A DNA stretch of 64,000 nucleotides, from the NCBI GenBank assembly GCA_021845925.1, contig JAJZUW010000009.1:80258-144257 (forward strand), in the 5' to 3' direction. Source of the DNA: Pseudomonadota bacterium (GTDB lineage Bacteria > Pseudomonadota > Gammaproteobacteria > Burkholderiales > Sulfuriferulaceae). Positions 33,647 to 43,508 of the stretch are shown here, in pieces (within the stretch, counting starts at the first letter, position 1; each line of letters starts with the position of its first letter). The translations under genes and the position numbers were made by a program. The notes below the pieces were generated by a model. It worked only from the letters and a program-made list of their open reading frames with translations, had not been told where the DNA came from and made no database searches.

Positions 33647-35365
33647 TCAGGCAAGGACTCCCGGCCTGTCGAGTTTTAGCAGGGCTTGCAACAATTTCTG
33701 ATGCATGTCGCAGCCGGCCAGATCCAGACCCGGTGAATCGAGTCCCAGAAAACGATTGTTGCCATCGATCATTGCCTGGGCAAGTGCAACCGTTTCGGCA
33801 CCAAACATCAGGTCGAGTGCTGGCTGGTAGTCGGCCGGTGTGTCCATGTTGAGCAGGGTGGCTACCGCGCGATAAACCCGTTGGCGCTGTTCTGGAATGT
33901 GTTCAAACTGGCGGATCCATTCGCAGCCGGCCAGGGCGGCTTCGCGGTCTTGTCCCGCCAGAGCCAGCATGGTTTTCAGTTCCCCGATGCGCAACTCTTT
34001 CCACATGCTGCCCGGATCTGCGGCCAGACCTAGCCAGCCGGCAACCGGTTGCTGGTCGGCAATACCCCGTTCTTCGATGTCATCGATCAGTTGCAGGCAG
34101 TCTTCTTCGGTTAGCGATGCCAGGTTCAGGACCTGCGGACGCAGTTCATTGGCGTTGCTGTTGTTGTCCCAGGCCAGTTCTTCGACCGGATAGATTTCGG
34201 AAAGCCCCGGAATCAGGATGCGGCAGGCGTAAACGCCCAGATCGGTATAATCCCCGATGTAAATCCGGTAACCCTGGCTTTCGATGATGCGCACGAGCCA
34301 CTCGAATGCAGCAGCATTATCGCCATCGAAATGCCAGCCAGTCCAGTCGAAATCGGGATTGGCGGACAGGAATTCCCAGCTGATGATGCCACTCGAATCC
34401 ACGAAATGAATTTCCAGGTTTTGCGGGTCGGCAATTTCGGCCATGTCGAACCCCGGCGCATGGAAGCCACCCAAGGCATCCAGCCCACGGCCCTGCAGCA
34501 GTTCGGTCAGGGCGCGCTCCAGGGCGACTTCAAACAGCGGGTGGGCGCCAAAACTGGCAAAACACCCCTGGTCAGCCGGATTGAGCAAGGTGACATTGAT
34601 CACGGGCCAGATACCGCCCAGGGAAGCATCCTTGACCAGAATGCCGAAACCGGCCTGACGCAGTTCGCAGATGCCTTGCCAGATCAGCTGGTAGCGCTGG
34701 AGAACGTCCTCTGGAATGTCGGGCAGGCAAAGTCCGTCACGGATCACCTCGAACTTTACAAACCGTTCGGCCAGTTCCGAGAGTGCCTGCACGCGCGCTT
34801 CTTCGGCGGTATTGCCGGCGGACATGCCATTGCTGACATACAGGTTGCCCAGCAGGTTGACCGGGAACCAGATGGTGGCGCCGTCATCATGGCGGACAAA
34901 GGGCAGGGCGCAGATGCCGCGTGGGCGATTGCCACTGTTGCGGTCCACCAGTGTGCTGACATCCAGGTCGCCATCCGGATTGTAGAATTCGCGCAGGTCT
35001 TCATCGAGCAATCCGTCCGGCCAGTCGTTGTCTTCCGGAATGGCAAACCAGCGCTCATTGGCTTGATGTACCACAGCCGCCTGGGCACGTGTCTGACCGA
35101 GATAATAATGGGTCCAGAAATATCGGGTGGACAGGCGTTCGAAAAATTCGCCCAGGGCGCTGGCCATGGCGGCCTCGCGGCTGGCGCCCTTGCCGTTGGT
35201 AAACAGCAAGGGACAATCGCGGTCGCGAATGTGGACCGACCAGACACCGGCAACCGGATGCAGCCAGGAGCGTTCCTCAATGTGAAAGCCCAGTGCTGCC
35301 AGCTGGCCGGTCAGGCGGGCAATGGTGGATTCGAGCGGAGCGTCTTTGCCGGGTATGCGGGTCAT
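33647..35365 (-). CDS. ycaO: YcaO protein linked to ribosomal S12 methylthiolation
   Basis: 572 residues. Start ATG 35365 overlaps the stop of the pseudouridine synthase by four bases and gives [18 protein letters not shown], matching E. coli YcaO; an open frame extends further upstream but inside the neighbour. Motifs [40 protein letters not shown] and [20 protein letters not shown] belong to the ATP-dependent YcaO fold. In E. coli it helps RimO methylthiolate Asp of S12. No RimO gene or peptide precursor is nearby. C-terminal TPR-like tail present. Confidence 0.9.
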   Translation of the reverse strand: MTRIPGKDAPLESTIARLTGQLAALGFHIEERSWLHPVAGVWSVHIRDRDCPLLFTNGKGASREAAMASALGEFFERLSTRYFWTHYYLGQTRAQAAVVHQANERWFAIPEDNDWPDGLLDEDLREFYNPDGDLDVSTLVDRNSGNRPRGICALPFVRHDDGATIWFPVNLLGNLYVSNGMSAGNTAEEARVQALSELAERFVKFEVIRDGLCLPDIPEDVLQRYQLIWQGICELRQAGFGILVKDASLGGIWPVINVTLLNPADQGCFASFGAHPLFEVALERALTELLQGRGLDALGGFHAPGFDMAEIADPQNLEIHFVDSSGIISWEFLSANPDFDWTGWHFDGDNAAAFEWLVRIIESQGYRIYIGDYTDLGVYACRILIPGLSEIYPVEELAWDNNSNANELRPQVLNLASLTEEDCLQLIDDIEERGIADQQPVAGWLGLAADPGSMWKELRIGELKTMLALAGQDREAALAGCEWIRQFEHIPEQRQRVYRAVATLLNMDTPADYQPALDLMFGAETVALAQAMIDGNNRFLGLDSPGLDLAGCDMHQKLLQALLKLDRPGVLA

Positions 35366-36105
35366 GTAAAGCTTTCCTCGTGATTGAGATATCGCCATTG
35401 GCCAGGCGGCAGGTTGCCGAGCAATACCTGGCCGATGCGGATGCGTTTGAGTCCGGTGACTTTCAGGCCGACCAGTTCGCACATGCGCCGGATCTGACGT
35501 TTTTTGCCTTCGGTCAGAATGAAGCGGAGCTGGTCGCGATTCTGCCAGTCCACCTGTGCGGGTTTCAGTACCTGCCCATCCAGGCTCAGGCCGTGATTGA
35601 GCAACGCCAGCCCGTCAGTCGACAGGCGACCGCTGACGCGAACCAGATATTCCTTTTCCATGACCGAATCTTCGCCAATGATCTGACGCGCAATGCGTCC
35701 GTCCTGGGTCAGAACCAGCAATCCGGTGGAATCGATATCCAGTCTGCCAGCCGTTGCCAGATTCCAGGTATGCCGGTTGGAAAAGCTGCGCCTGCTCTGG
35801 TCTCCAGTCCAGTGAGATGCTGCGCTGATCAAGCTGATGGCTGGCCGGTAACCGTGTTCGGCCTGTCCGGAGACAAAACCGAACGGTTTGTTGAGCAGAA
35901 TGGTGACCAGATCGCCTTGTTCGCGACGGGCAGCGGGCATCAGTTCGATCTGGCAATCCGGCAACACCTTGCTGCCTGGCTGGTCGATAATCTGGCCATT
36001 CACCTTGACCCAGCCGCGTTCGATGTATTCGTCGGCCTCGCGGCGTGAACACAGGCCGCGCTGCGCCATCAGTTTGGACAGACGCAGAGGTTCCTGGCTC
36101 GGCAT
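35362..36105 (-). CDS. rRNA pseudouridine synthase, RsuA/RluB/E/F family
   Basis: 247 residues from ATG 36105: N-terminal S4 RNA-binding domain ([20 protein letters not shown]) and the catalytic domain with the nucleophile Asp in [18 protein letters not shown] and the C-terminal [22 protein letters not shown] at 36147 with a fair ribosome site is an alternative start that would overlap hemN by 32 bases. The [11 protein letters not shown] motif resembles RluF-type enzymes, but the exact 23S target is not assigned. Translationally coupled to ycaO, suggesting a small ribosome-modification unit. Confidence 0.87.
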   Translation of the reverse strand: MPSQEPLRLSKLMAQRGLCSRREADEYIERGWVKVNGQIIDQPGSKVLPDCQIELMPAARREQGDLVTILLNKPFGFVSGQAEHGYRPAISLISAASHWTGDQSRRSFSNRHTWNLATAGRLDIDSTGLLVLTQDGRIARQIIGEDSVMEKEYLVRVSGRLSTDGLALLNHGLSLDGQVLKPAQVDWQNRDQLRFILTEGKKRQIRRMCELVGLKVTGLKRIRIGQVLLGNLPPGQWRYLNHEESFT

Positions 36106-36115
36106 TCGGCTGTCG

Positions 36116-37483
36116 TCAGATTGTCCGCGAATAGCGGGGAGTTTCAACGGTGCTGTCCTGCAGGTAAGCGTCGAAACACATGGCGATATTGCGCAGGAAC
36201 AGGCGTCCGGTTTCTGTGACCTGTATCCTGGAGGCGGTCAGTTCCACCAGACCGTCTTCCTGCATCGGTTGCAGTTCGGCCAATGCCGTTGCGAAATGAC
36301 TTGGGGCATCGATAGACCAGTCGGCCGACAGGGCATCGAGATCCAGCTCCAGATCGCACATGATGCGCAAAATGGCGTCCCGACGCAAACGGTCTTCCGT
36401 ACTGATCCGCAATCCGCGTTCGATGGCCAGGCCTTCGCTCACCCGTTGCTGCCAGGTGGGCAGGTGTTTGGCATTTTGCACATACACCTGGTCGGTCTGG
36501 CTGATCGCGGAAACACCAAATGCATAGATGTCGCAGTTCTTGTGCGTGGTATAACCCTGGAAATTGCGGTACAGCGTCCGGTTGCGTTGTGCCAGCACCA
36601 GCTCGTCGTCGGGTCTGGCATAGTGGTCCATGCCGATGTAGACATAGCCGGCTTCGGTCAGTCGCTGCAGGATCAGTTGCTGGAGTTCGATGCGGGTTTG
36701 CAGGTCTGGTAGGCGGTTTTCCGGAATCAGCTTCTGGTTTTTCTTCATCCATGGCACATGGGCATAGCTGAAAATGGCCAGTCTGTCCGGTGCCATGTCG
36801 ATCACGCTCTCGAGCGTGTGCGAAAAACTGGCGACGCTCTGTTCCGGCAGTCCGACCATCAGATCCATGTTGATGCTCTTGACGCCAAGTTCACGCATCC
36901 AGCCATTGACCTCGCGGATCATGGCTTCTGGTTGCACCCGGTTGACGGTTTCCTGCACCCTGGCATCAAGATCCTGCACCCCAAGACTGAGCCGGTTGAA
37001 TCCGCTTTCCACCAGGGCGCGCACATGCTCCCGCGTGAGTTCGCGTGGGTCCATTTCACAGCCGATTTCGGCATCGGCAGCAATGTGAAAGCGGCTGGAC
37101 AGATGGCTGAACAGACGACGGATATCATCCGGATGCAGGAAGGTTGGTGTGCCGCCTCCCCAATGCAGCTGGCGTACAGCGCGTTCGGGAGATGTCACGG
37201 CAGCGATCCGGTCGATTTCGCTTTCGAGATACCCCAGGTATTGCGTGGCCCGGTTGTAGTTGCGCGTGGCCACCATATTGCAGCCGCAGTAGTAACATAG
37301 CGTGTCGCAGAATGGAATGTGGCAGTACAGTGACAGGTCGCGGCCAGTGTTCTGGGTGGACTGCAATTCGTCCAGCCATTCGGCATTGCCAAACGTTTCG
37401 GCAAAATGCGGAGCAGTCGGGTACGACGTATAACGGGGACCCGGTTTGCTGTATTTTTCGAGCAGGCTGGAATTGGCAATCAT
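36116..37483 (-). CDS. hemN: Oxygen-independent coproporphyrinogen III dehydrogenase
   Basis: 455 residues. Radical-SAM enzyme converting coproporphyrinogen III to protoporphyrinogen IX without oxygen in haem synthesis. It is true HemN rather than HemW: the cluster motif is [10 protein letters not shown] (C-x3-C-x2-C-x-C), the N-terminus has the [18 protein letters not shown] tip, and the C-terminal domain is full length. ATG 37483 is chosen; the frame is open to 37552 but the family start fits the ATG. A 9-bp inverted repeat with a TATAAT box lies just upstream. Expected under low oxygen. Confidence 0.95.
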   Translation of the reverse strand: MIANSSLLEKYSKPGPRYTSYPTAPHFAETFGNAEWLDELQSTQNTGRDLSLYCHIPFCDTLCYYCGCNMVATRNYNRATQYLGYLESEIDRIAAVTSPERAVRQLHWGGGTPTFLHPDDIRRLFSHLSSRFHIAADAEIGCEMDPRELTREHVRALVESGFNRLSLGVQDLDARVQETVNRVQPEAMIREVNGWMRELGVKSINMDLMVGLPEQSVASFSHTLESVIDMAPDRLAIFSYAHVPWMKKNQKLIPENRLPDLQTRIELQQLILQRLTEAGYVYIGMDHYARPDDELVLAQRNRTLYRNFQGYTTHKNCDIYAFGVSAISQTDQVYVQNAKHLPTWQQRVSEGLAIERGLRISTEDRLRRDAILRIMCDLELDLDALSADWSIDAPSHFATALAELQPMQEDGLVELTASRIQVTETGRLFLRNIAMCFDAYLQDSTVETPRYSRTI

Positions 37484-37501
37484 GGCAAAGACATGTGGGC
37501 A

Positions 37502-37526
37502 GGAATGGGAATTATAGTCCCATTCC
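37502..37526 (-). promoter_or_regulatory. hemN promoter region with palindrome over the -10 box
   Basis: GGAATGGGA (37502-37510) and TCCCATTCC (37518-37526) form a 9-bp inverted repeat; on the leftward strand a TATAAT (37516-37511) lies between the arms. No Anr/FNR box of the TTGAT-N4-ATCAA type is seen. It could be an operator or a stem in the mRNA leader; lack of a T run argues against a terminator for the gene to the right. Confidence 0.5.
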
Positions 37527-37596
37527 TCCGGGCTGTGCAGAGTGTACGCCAAACCGCATGCTATCGCGTGCCATGTGGGTTTCTCCCACTGGCTGG

Positions 37597-38082
37597 TCAG
37601 TTGTGCATTCCTGTCTGCGGCGCTGCCTGTGTTGTCGGCGCGCTGGCAGAATGCTGAGCCAGTCCCTTGGTGCCGGGATTCGACAAATCAATGGATTTGC
37701 CCATTTCGACACTGATCGAGGAGGGATAATCGAAAGCGGCGCCGTTGGCGACATCCACGCCAGCACCCAGACCTCCGCCCAGCAGGATATTGCCGGCGAC
37801 CGCACCCTTGGTGGTTGAATTGGCGGTGACCAGTCCATCGGGCAGACCGTCTTTCTGGCATTTGACGGTCAGATTGCCATAGCTGCGGTGAACTGACACA
37901 GTGCCCGGTGTGTTGATTTCCCAGTGACCACGGTCATTGGTTAACAGGCAATGAGCGTCATTGACCGCGCCCCCATTGTTTTGCGTGGCAACGGCGATAT
38001 CCTGACTGGTGCCGCCCACAATGGTTGCGCAACCGGAAACGGTTGAAATAACGATGATGATCAGACTGTTGCGGATATGCAT
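37597..38082 (-). CDS. Small lipoprotein, function unknown
   Basis: 161 residues with a signal peptide ending in lipobox VSGC (Cys18). The mature part begins ATIVGGTSQDIAVATQNNGG, a start shared by a group of bacterial lipoproteins of unknown role, and contains a glycine-zipper-like stretch GAVAGNILLGGGLGAGVDVAN that may sit in a membrane. It ends in an Ala/Thr-rich tail. Single gene on the left strand between hemN and the divergent ispD. Confidence 0.8.
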   Translation of the reverse strand: MHIRNSLIIIVISTVSGCATIVGGTSQDIAVATQNNGGAVNDAHCLLTNDRGHWEINTPGTVSVHRSYGNLTVKCQKDGLPDGLVTANSTTKGAVAGNILLGGGLGAGVDVANGAAFDYPSSISVEMGKSIDLSNPGTKGLAQHSASAPTTQAAPQTGMHN

Positions 38083-38207
38083 AATAATTTACAATGTGTT
38101 ATTAATAAGTAAATTTTACGTGGGCGATGTGTCAGTTGTGTGAAGCAAATGGAAGCCTGGCCCGTTGCAGTGTAAAATCGCTCTTTTGTTGAGTGATTTG
38201 TTCGGGT

Positions 38208-38927
38208 ATGTCACAAGCAGCATTGGGGAAAGTGTTCGGCCTGATTCCGGCAGCAGGTAGTGGTTCCCGCATGGGAGCCGATGTGCCGAAGCAGTATCTT
38301 TCCCTGCTCGGTCGTCCCATGATTGCCCACAGCATTGCGGCGATGCTCTCCGACGAACGCGTGGCCAGGGTTGCCGTCGTTCTGGCTCCGGACGATTCCG
38401 TGTGGGATCAGCATGACTGGCAGATGTTTGGTCAGCGGCTGCAGGTGCTGCGTTGTGGTGGGGAAACCCGCGCCGACAGTGTGGCCAACGGTCTGGCAGC
38501 CATGGATATTGTCGACATGGACTGGGTGCTGGTGCACGATGCGGCGCGCCCTTGCCTGGACCACTCATCGTTAGCCAGCCTGATCGACACCCTGATGGAT
38601 GATCCGGTTGGCGGAATACTGGCGGTCCCGGTGGCTGATACGCTGAAACGGGCAGACATCTGCGGACGGATTTCGCAGACCGTCGATCGCGCCGGTCTGT
38701 GGCAGGCACAAACACCACAGATGTTCAGGCGCGGCATGTTGCAACTGGCGCTGGCAAGCCGTCATGCCGGCACAACCGACGAGGCAAGCGCGATCGAAGC
38801 TCTCGGTTTCGTGCCTGCGCTCGTGGCTGCACCGGCTGCCAACTTCAAGGTGACTTATCCGGATGATCTTGCGCTTGCCGCGCTGGTGCTGGCAGCGCGA
38901 TCCCATGACGAAGGAGCATTGGCATGA
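38208..38927 (+). CDS. ispD: 2-C-methyl-D-erythritol 4-phosphate cytidylyltransferase
   Basis: 239 residues. Third step of the MEP isoprenoid pathway, joining CTP to MEP. Motifs [20 protein letters not shown] (nucleotide loop), [11 protein letters not shown], and the [12 protein letters not shown] region. ATG 38208 chosen over an upstream in-frame TTG. Its stop overlaps the ispF start by four bases, the common ispDF arrangement. First gene of a four-gene unit that continues to 41.7 kb. Confidence 0.95.
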   Translation: MSQAALGKVFGLIPAAGSGSRMGADVPKQYLSLLGRPMIAHSIAAMLSDERVARVAVVLAPDDSVWDQHDWQMFGQRLQVLRCGGETRADSVANGLAAMDIVDMDWVLVHDAARPCLDHSSLASLIDTLMDDPVGGILAVPVADTLKRADICGRISQTVDRAGLWQAQTPQMFRRGMLQLALASRHAGTTDEASAIEALGFVPALVAAPAANFKVTYPDDLALAALVLAARSHDEGALA

Positions 38928-39415
38928 TGCGTATCGGACACGGTTTTGACGTGCATGCGTTTGCGCCTGAACGCGCACTGGTAATCGGTGGGGTGACCAT
39001 CCCGCACGAAATGGGGCTGGCCGGTCATTCCGATGCCGATGTGCTGTTGCACGCCATCTGTGATGCGCTGCTCGGGGCGGCTGCACTTGGCGATATCGGA
39101 CGACATTTTCCGGATAGCGATCCACGTTACAAAGGTATCGATAGCCGCCTGCTTTTGCGTCATGTGGTGAGTCTGCTGCACAGTCATGGCTGGCAGGTGG
39201 TCAATATCGACGCCACGATCATTGCCCAGGCGCCCCGCATGGCCCCGCACATTGCCCAGATGGTGCTTCACATTGCCCACGATGCCGGTGTGGTGGCCCA
39301 TGCCGTCAATGTCAAGGCGACGACCACAGAAAAACTCGGATTTACCGGGCGTGGTGAAGGCATCGCTGCCGAAGCAGTTTGCCTGCTGCAGGAACAGGAA
39401 AGGACTGGCCGGTGA
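38924..39415 (+). CDS. ispF: 2-C-methyl-D-erythritol 2,4-cyclodiphosphate synthase
   Basis: 163 residues. Fifth step of the MEP pathway. Zinc ligands in [11 protein letters not shown] (Asp, His) and the [20 protein letters not shown] block are intact; [16 protein letters not shown] ends the fold. Trimeric cytosolic enzyme. Stop overlaps a GTG start of the hydrolase that follows by four bases (GTGA). Confidence 0.96.
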   Translation: MMRIGHGFDVHAFAPERALVIGGVTIPHEMGLAGHSDADVLLHAICDALLGAAALGDIGRHFPDSDPRYKGIDSRLLLRHVVSLLHSHGWQVVNIDATIIAQAPRMAPHIAQMVLHIAHDAGVVAHAVNVKATTTEKLGFTGRGEGIAAEAVCLLQEQERTGR

Positions 39416-40584
39416 CGAGAGCAGCATCCGGGGCCGGTCGGGCCATTTACATTGGTGGAAGTGCCTACCGTCGCAAGGCGTATGGCAGCAACCATCCACT
39501 TGCCATTCCCCGTGTTTCACTGGCAACCCGTCTGATCGAAACCTATGGCGCGATGACGGCCGAAGAATTCGTGCAGGCACGCAAGGCTGCCGATTTCGAG
39601 CTGTCCTGGTTTCACACGCCGGAATATGTTTCGGTGTTCAAGCGCTGCGAAGCGACCGGTGGCGTCACCCAGGCGGTGCGTCAGCGCCACCAGCTGGGTA
39701 CGCTGGAAAATCCGTATTTCGAACAGTTCTTTACCATACCGGCCACTGCCACCGGAGCTTCGATACAGGCAGCAGAGTGGGTGCTGGCCGGCAAACTGGC
39801 TTTCAATCCAGCCGGTGGCATGCACCACGCCAGACAGGATCGGGCGCAAGGTTTCTGTTACTTTAATGATGTGGTATTGGGGATTCTCCGCCTGCGTCAG
39901 GCCGGTTTGCGGGTGTTGTATCTCGATATCGACGCCCACCATGGCGATGGTGTGGAACAGGCTTTTCTGAATGATTCGGATGTGTTCACGCTGTCATTGC
40001 ACATGGATACCCGGTATGCCTATCCGTTTTCAGGCGGACAGCTGGAAGATGTCCCTGACATTGCACATGCCAGTCTGAATGTGCCATTGCCCAAAGCCAC
40101 GACCGACGCCGAATATCGCATGCTGTTCGATGCGGCCTGGCATCCGGTTCTGGAGCGCTTCCGGCCGGATGCCGTGGTGTTGCAGGCGGGTACGGACATG
40201 ATTTTTGCCGATCCGCTGGGCAAGTTGCAACTGACCACCCAGGGTTTTCTGTCCATCGTGCAGACGGTGGTCGATACGGCTCCCCGGCATGATTCCGGCG
40301 TGCCCCGTCTGCTGGTAACGGGCGGTGGCGGTTACCATCCACTGGTTCTGGCGCGTGCCTGGACCGGTGTGTGGGGAATCCTGTCTGGACGTGATCTGCC
40401 GGAGCTGTTGCCAGAGGAAGGCGCCGAGGCCCTGCGTGAAGTTGGCTGGGATGCCGACGAGGAAGAACCATGGTATGAGCGGCTGTTTGTCGCACGTACC
40501 GATGCCCCAGGTCCGGTCAGCATCAGACCGGAAGTGATTGATCTGGCTGCGCGGATTGCGCAGCATCCTTTTTTGCGGAAGTGA
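39412..40584 (+). CDS. Histone deacetylase-like zinc hydrolase (AcuC/AphA type)
   Basis: 390 residues from GTG 39412, which overlaps the ispF stop and has a GGAAAGGA ribosome site; no ATG fits. Catalytic-pocket motifs: [34 protein letters not shown] (zinc Asp and His pair), [11 protein letters not shown] and [16 protein letters not shown]. Bacterial members deacetylate polyamines, acetyl-CoA synthetase or unknown amides. Placement inside an isoprenoid operon suggests a constitutively expressed housekeeping role. Substrate unknown. Ends two bases before the aldo/keto reductase start. Confidence 0.87.
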   Translation: MTRAASGAGRAIYIGGSAYRRKAYGSNHPLAIPRVSLATRLIETYGAMTAEEFVQARKAADFELSWFHTPEYVSVFKRCEATGGVTQAVRQRHQLGTLENPYFEQFFTIPATATGASIQAAEWVLAGKLAFNPAGGMHHARQDRAQGFCYFNDVVLGILRLRQAGLRVLYLDIDAHHGDGVEQAFLNDSDVFTLSLHMDTRYAYPFSGGQLEDVPDIAHASLNVPLPKATTDAEYRMLFDAAWHPVLERFRPDAVVLQAGTDMIFADPLGKLQLTTQGFLSIVQTVVDTAPRHDSGVPRLLVTGGGGYHPLVLARAWTGVWGILSGRDLPELLPEEGAEALREVGWDADEEEPWYERLFVARTDAPGPVSIRPEVIDLAARIAQHPFLRK

Positions 40585-40586
40585 AC

Positions 40587-41732
40587 ATGACAACTGCCCT
40601 GATTCCCGGCCATGCCACCATGGCCGCTACCCGCCAGTACGCCAAAGAGATCGGCAAGGACTGTGCCGAAGGCCATTACAGTGATTTCCTGAATCTTCAT
40701 CTGCAATTGTCGTCGCTGGGCATTGGCACCTTCCCTGGCGCGCCGACGGATGCGATCGATGCACAGTATGTCAGCATCATCGAACAGGCTTTGTGTCAGG
40801 GCATCAATGTCATCGATACGGGCACCCACTATCGTTATGGTCGTTCCTGTGCCGCCATCGGTGAAGGGTTGCGCAGGGCGATGACGCAAGGCGTCACCCG
40901 CGAACAGGTGTACCTGGTGTCCAAAGGCGGTTTTCTGGTGTTCCGCGAAGGCAAGCCGGACGACCTGGCCAGCTGGTTTCAGCGTGAAGTGGTGCTGACC
41001 GGGCTTGGACGTGTCGATGACCTGGTACAGGCGCATTGCATCAGTCCGGAATACATTGGGTTCCAGCTGGAGCTTTCCCGTCAGTTGATGGGGGTGGAAA
41101 CGCTGGATGCTTTCCTGGTCGATCAGCCGGAAGTCCATATTCCTGTGATTGGCAAGGAAATGCTCAACCGCAAACTGGTCAAGGTATTTGTGGTGCTCGA
41201 GCAGGCAGTCAAGGAAGGCCGTTTGCGCAGCTATGGTATTTCGACATTCAACGGATTTCGTGTGGAAACCGACAATCCGTTGTTTGAATCGCTCACTTCC
41301 CTGCAAGGTCTGGCCGAAAAGGCCGCCCAGCAGGTGTGGCAGCAAGCGACTGCAAAACACCATTTCAAGGTGGTGCAGATTCCGTTCAATCAGGTGTTGC
41401 AGGAAGGATTCACCCGCTTTAACCAGGCGACCGGGCAAGGCAACGTGGCTTCCACCATTCAGGCTGCGCATCAGCTTGGCATCTATCTCATGGCCAGCCA
41501 CACCATGTTCAAGGGGCATCTCGCATCCCAATCGGTGGATGCGGTACTGCAGACCTTGCCCATGCTGCCCAACCATGCCCAGCGCGCCTTGCAGTTCAAT
41601 CGTTCGACGCCCGGTATCGGGACTTCGTTGGTCGGCATCAGCTCGCCGGAGCATCTGGCGGATGTGCTTGCGGTCAGCAAGATACCACCTCTTGAAAAAG
41701 CCGCTTATCTCAAGATGTACGAAAGAGCGTGA
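40587..41732 (+). CDS. Aldo/keto reductase family protein
   Basis: 381 residues from ATG 40587, with GGAAG five bases before it; a GTG six bases earlier overlaps the previous stop and is less likely. NADPH-dependent oxidoreductase fold: LSSLGIGTFPGAPTDAIDAQ, the substrate and Tyr region NVIDTGTHYRYGRSCAAIGE, LRSYGISTFNGF and the C-terminal cofactor stretch GIGTSLVGISSPEHLADVL. About 60 residues longer than usual, with an insert after VSKGGFLVF. Physiological substrate unknown. Last gene of the ispDF unit, followed by a repeat array. Confidence 0.85.
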   Translation: MTTALIPGHATMAATRQYAKEIGKDCAEGHYSDFLNLHLQLSSLGIGTFPGAPTDAIDAQYVSIIEQALCQGINVIDTGTHYRYGRSCAAIGEGLRRAMTQGVTREQVYLVSKGGFLVFREGKPDDLASWFQREVVLTGLGRVDDLVQAHCISPEYIGFQLELSRQLMGVETLDAFLVDQPEVHIPVIGKEMLNRKLVKVFVVLEQAVKEGRLRSYGISTFNGFRVETDNPLFESLTSLQGLAEKAAQQVWQQATAKHHFKVVQIPFNQVLQEGFTRFNQATGQGNVASTIQAAHQLGIYLMASHTMFKGHLASQSVDAVLQTLPMLPNHAQRALQFNRSTPGIGTSLVGISSPEHLADVLAVSKIPPLEKAAYLKMYERA

Positions 41733-41735
41733 TTG

Positions 41736-42435
41736 CTGGATTCTGCGACTCCGCTTCGCTTCGCGCAGAATGACGAAGACGGTGGCATGCGTCATTCCGT
41801 CGGGAGTTCATCGTGCTGTCATTCCGCCGGGAGTCCATCGTGCTGTCATTCCGCCGGGAGTCCATCGTGCCGTCATTCCGCCGGGAGTCCATCGTGCCGT
41901 CATTCCGCCGGGAGTCCATCGTGCCGTCATTCCGCCGGGAGTCCATCGTGCCGTCATTCCGCGCGTAGTCGCGGAATCCACAAATCCGGCAAAATCCATT
42001 CGAGCGTACAGCGGATTGCTTCGCCACTCTATCGGGAGTCCATCGTGCCGTCATTCCATCGGGAGTCCGTCGTGCCGTCATTCCATCGGGAGTCCATCGT
42101 GCCGTCATTCCGCGCGTAGTCGCGGAATCCACAAATCCGGCAAAATCCATTCGAGCGTACAGCGGATTGCTTCGCCACTCCATCGGGAGTCCATCGTGCC
42201 GTCATTCCGCCGGGAGTCCATCGTGCCGTCATTCCGCGCGTAGTCGCGGAATCCACAAATCCGGCAAAATCCATTCGAGCGTACAGCGGATTGCTTCGCC
42301 ACTCCATCGGGAGTCCGTCGTGCCGTCATTCCGCCGGGAGTCCGTCGTGCCGTCATTCCATCGGGAGTCCATCGTGCCGTCATTCCGCGCGTAGTCGCGG
42401 AATCCACAAATCCGGCAAAATCCATTCGAGCGACA
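41736..42435. repeat. Composite repeat array: 27-bp tandem units and 97-bp palindrome-containing units
   Basis: After a type B palindrome (41739-41775), 27-bp units beginning GTCATTCC and ending GTGCC or GTGCT run in tandem: six at 41791-41952, two at 42050-42103, one at 42201-42227 and two at 42325-42378. Between them lie 97-bp units (41953-42049, 42104-42200, 42228-42324 and a truncated fourth from 42379). Each 97-mer starts with the type A palindrome seen also at 2772 and ends in a partial 27-mer. No unique spacers, so not CRISPR. Variation such as ATCGGGAG for CCGGGAG marks individual units. The array sits between an operon end and a convergent gene. Confidence 0.92.
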
Positions 42436-42455
42436 GCGGATCGGTGATGTGCGTA

Positions 42456-43508
42456 TCAGGTGTTCGAACGTGTCAACGTACTGGTCAGCGGTGCATTGCG
42501 CCAGAACTGCCAGCGGGAACTGCTCCGGATCGTCCAGCACATCATCTCGCCCTGCAGGTTGCTCCCGCGGATTTCGAGAGTTTTGCGCAAGCCCCTGGCA
42601 AGCTGCTGCAAGAGTGGCGCCAGCCAGAGCTGGTCGATTTGCCTGATGTTGTCCAGCCAGTTGGAGTAATCACCATACTGGGCGGCCGCCGACAGTTGAT
42701 CCAGCAATAGCCAGCCATATTCCGGCAACCGGTTGGCATTGTCCGGCAGGGGAAGATGTGTCCAGCCGGCGCCGCGGCTGATGTCAGCCCAGTCCTGATT
42801 CTGGCTGATCAGGGTTTGTGGCTGGCCCGCAGGAACCGGAGCCGGCAGCGTACCGCCTCCCCAGCACCAGATGCTGTTGATGGTTGGCAGGCCGCGGCTT
42901 TCGCGTTCGCGGTTGACCGGCAGGTCAAACAGCAGCATCTGGATTTCATTGAACAGGCGGTGCATGACCAGTGCATCCCGGCCGGTGGGCAACCGGCTGT
43001 TGACTGGTTTGCCGGTTGCTTCCGCCAGAGGTACTGTCACGATGTCCAGCGGCGTTCTCCGATGCAGGAACCAGTTGTGGGTGCCGGTACGGTGCAGGGT
43101 CAGGTTTTCTGTAACGAAGTGCGCGTTGAACGCATGGATGATGGCATCTGCTTCATCAGCATCCAGTTGCAGGCTGTTGCTGTCGACCAGCACTAGCTGG
43201 TCACGGTCTGCGCGCAGGTGGACCGGATCTGCGCGTAGCCAGTAGCCGGCGGCAAGATTCTTGCCGCTGCCAGTCAGTATGAGTGGCGCCAGAGGCCAGT
43301 CCGGCTCTGGTGTCAGTCCCATCGCCTGACACAGTGCGCTGCTGATGTTGCCTGAACAGGTCTGCCGGCTGGCGCGGGAAAGCAGGCGTGCCAGCGCTGG
43401 TAATTCGGTCCGTTCGAGCAGGGGGGACAACATTTCTGGCGGCGGTATCAGACCTGGAATCAGGACCCGCAATGTGTCGTCTGCCTGATTTTGTCGAATG
43501 ATGCTCAT
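42456..43508 (-). CDS. RpfE-type / alkaline phosphatase-superfamily-like protein
   Basis: 350 residues. The N-terminus VLIPGLIPPPEM and the segments GYWLRADPVHLRADRDQLVL, WFLHRRTPLDIVTVPLAEA and INSIWCWGGG match the betaproteobacterial proteins called regulatory protein RpfE type, which look like inactive relatives of cofactor-independent phosphoglycerate mutases. Function is not established. Its ATG overlaps the nadC stop by four bases, so it is co-translated with nadC. Its C-terminus abuts the repeat array. Confidence 0.72.
   Translation of the reverse strand: MSIIRQNQADDTLRVLIPGLIPPPEMLSPLLERTELPALARLLSRASRQTCSGNISSALCQAMGLTPEPDWPLAPLILTGSGKNLAAGYWLRADPVHLRADRDQLVLVDSNSLQLDADEADAIIHAFNAHFVTENLTLHRTGTHNWFLHRRTPLDIVTVPLAEATGKPVNSRLPTGRDALVMHRLFNEIQMLLFDLPVNRERESRGLPTINSIWCWGGGTLPAPVPAGQPQTLISQNQDWADISRGAGWTHLPLPDNANRLPEYGWLLLDQLSAAAQYGDYSNWLDNIRQIDQLWLAPLLQQLARGLRKTLEIRGSNLQGEMMCWTIRSSSRWQFWRNAPLTSTLTRSNT

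Noticed and set aside
41733..42425. Repeat-coded proteins in the 27-bp array
   Set aside because: Long frames on both strands exist only because 27 is divisible by three; products are simple reiterations without ribosome sites.
41791..42435. CRISPR array
   Set aside because: Units are directly adjacent with no unique spacers, two unit lengths alternate, and no cas gene is nearby.
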